The notes under the pieces are model-generated. The model saw only the letters and a list, made by a program, of their open reading frames with translations, was not told the origin of the DNA and ran no database searches. Shown piece by piece: positions 63,396-64,000 of a stretch of DNA of 64,000 nucleotides (positions are counted from its first letter, which is position 1; each line of letters starts with the position of its first letter). This DNA is from Shinisaurus crocodilurus (lineage: Eukaryota > Chordata > Lepidosauria > Squamata > Shinisauridae). The stretch covers positions 185,129,970-185,193,969 of the forward strand of contig CM037880.1 of NCBI GenBank assembly GCA_021292165.1, read 5' to 3'. Both the position numbers and the translations under genes were made by a program.

Positions 63396-64000
63396 ATTTG
63401 TAAAATTGAAACAGATAGGGTGCAGATTTCTTAAAGCTCATCCCCCATTTATCAATATTTGAATTTACATCTTGTAGAAATCTAGAAAGGCCATATGAGT
63501 AAATATTGCTATCAACTCAATAGAGACAAATCCAGGCTGAGAAATCCATTTGCCAAACAAAGGGATATTTACTTCCTGTCTTATAAAATAAGGCAAGTGG
63601 CATGTTTGTTATACCAGTTTTCGAGCTATAAAGTGGAATATTTAGCATTCGGTCCACAATGGACTGATTAACATTTAAATCTTCATACATGTATATACAC
63701 AAATCAAGGAAGACAAAAAAGTTACAATACACGTTCACACAGAGAGCATCTTTTTCCCTCCCCTTAAGAAAGGAGGGAGTATATAATATATAAACACATC
63801 ATTTTTTACTGCTGATCCTTAAATAACAATTCACATGCACTGGTGTGCAGCAACGAAGAGTGTTTGTTTATCGTGCCATACTAAACCTTGGGGGGGGGGG
63901 GAGAAAACTTTCTTAGAGAGACATTGAAGTAACCCTGCACCATGCTGCAAACAAGAATATAATGAGCATATATTAAGCTGTCGTCTTTGACGTTAACAAA
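63396..64000. other. Unclassified non-coding sequence
   Basis: AT-rich with a G-run (63891-63901). No repeat ends or exon recognised. Confidence 0.35.

Overview
The window reads as non-coding, repeat-dense DNA from a squamate reptile (lizard or snake). The best pointer is at least four copies of a tRNA-headed SINE with the layout of squamate Sauria SINEs: A and B boxes, a conserved 'gggtgac...gggccagtcactgactctcagcctaac' core quoted only in part here, and an (AAATAA)n tail. They sit with L2-like, CR1-like and L1-like LINE debris and many hAT and Tigger-type DNA transposons, a mixture typical of squamates. I found no convincing host exon, tRNA, rRNA or snRNA gene. The longest open frames are repeat-derived: GC-rich transposon interiors, LINE reverse transcriptase fragments and microsatellites. 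The window is therefore probably intergenic or inside a large intron.

Layout. 1-5.9 kb: a GAA microsatellite running into a 100-N gap, a nested pair of MITEs (1.3-1.7 kb), a degraded hAT copy, a perfect 66-bp-arm foldback (3.8 kb), then about 1.3 kb of low-repeat sequence. 5.9-16.1 kb: an L2-like fragment, two LTR-like blocks on the minus strand, a GC-rich element (8.4 kb), Sauria SINEs and a 692-bp hAT element built from ACTCGAGT-type repeats (10.8 kb). 16.1-28.4 kb: an L2-like LINE with a readable but dead reverse transcriptase, a GC-rich complex (20.3-21.75 kb), a broken CR1, a 739-bp hAT with a G-rich minisatellite (24.3 kb), and an L2-like copy interrupted by a Tigger MITE and an L1. 28.4-42 kb: another L2-like tail, nested hATs, foldbacks, a second GC-rich element (32.7 kb) and a Tigger MITE (38.55 kb). 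42-57 kb: mostly low-copy sequence with an hAT copy, a SINE, an 820-bp double foldback (49.2 kb) and an L1 tail with an 18-bp target duplication (52.5 kb). 57-64 kb: an L2-like copy, the second ACTCGAGT hAT (59.5 kb), a small hAT, a possible LTR remnant and a frameshifted LINE of a different clade (61.8-62.8 kb).

No genes work together here. What deserves attention is the transposon biology. Eight insertions have target duplications I could read off exactly. A palindromic GC-rich module with ETS- and CRE-like cores recurs at five places inside apparently different elements. Several long perfect or near-perfect hairpins are present. I did not find a new coding system and do not claim one. Boundaries of old repeats are approximate; boundaries given with a target duplication are exact.
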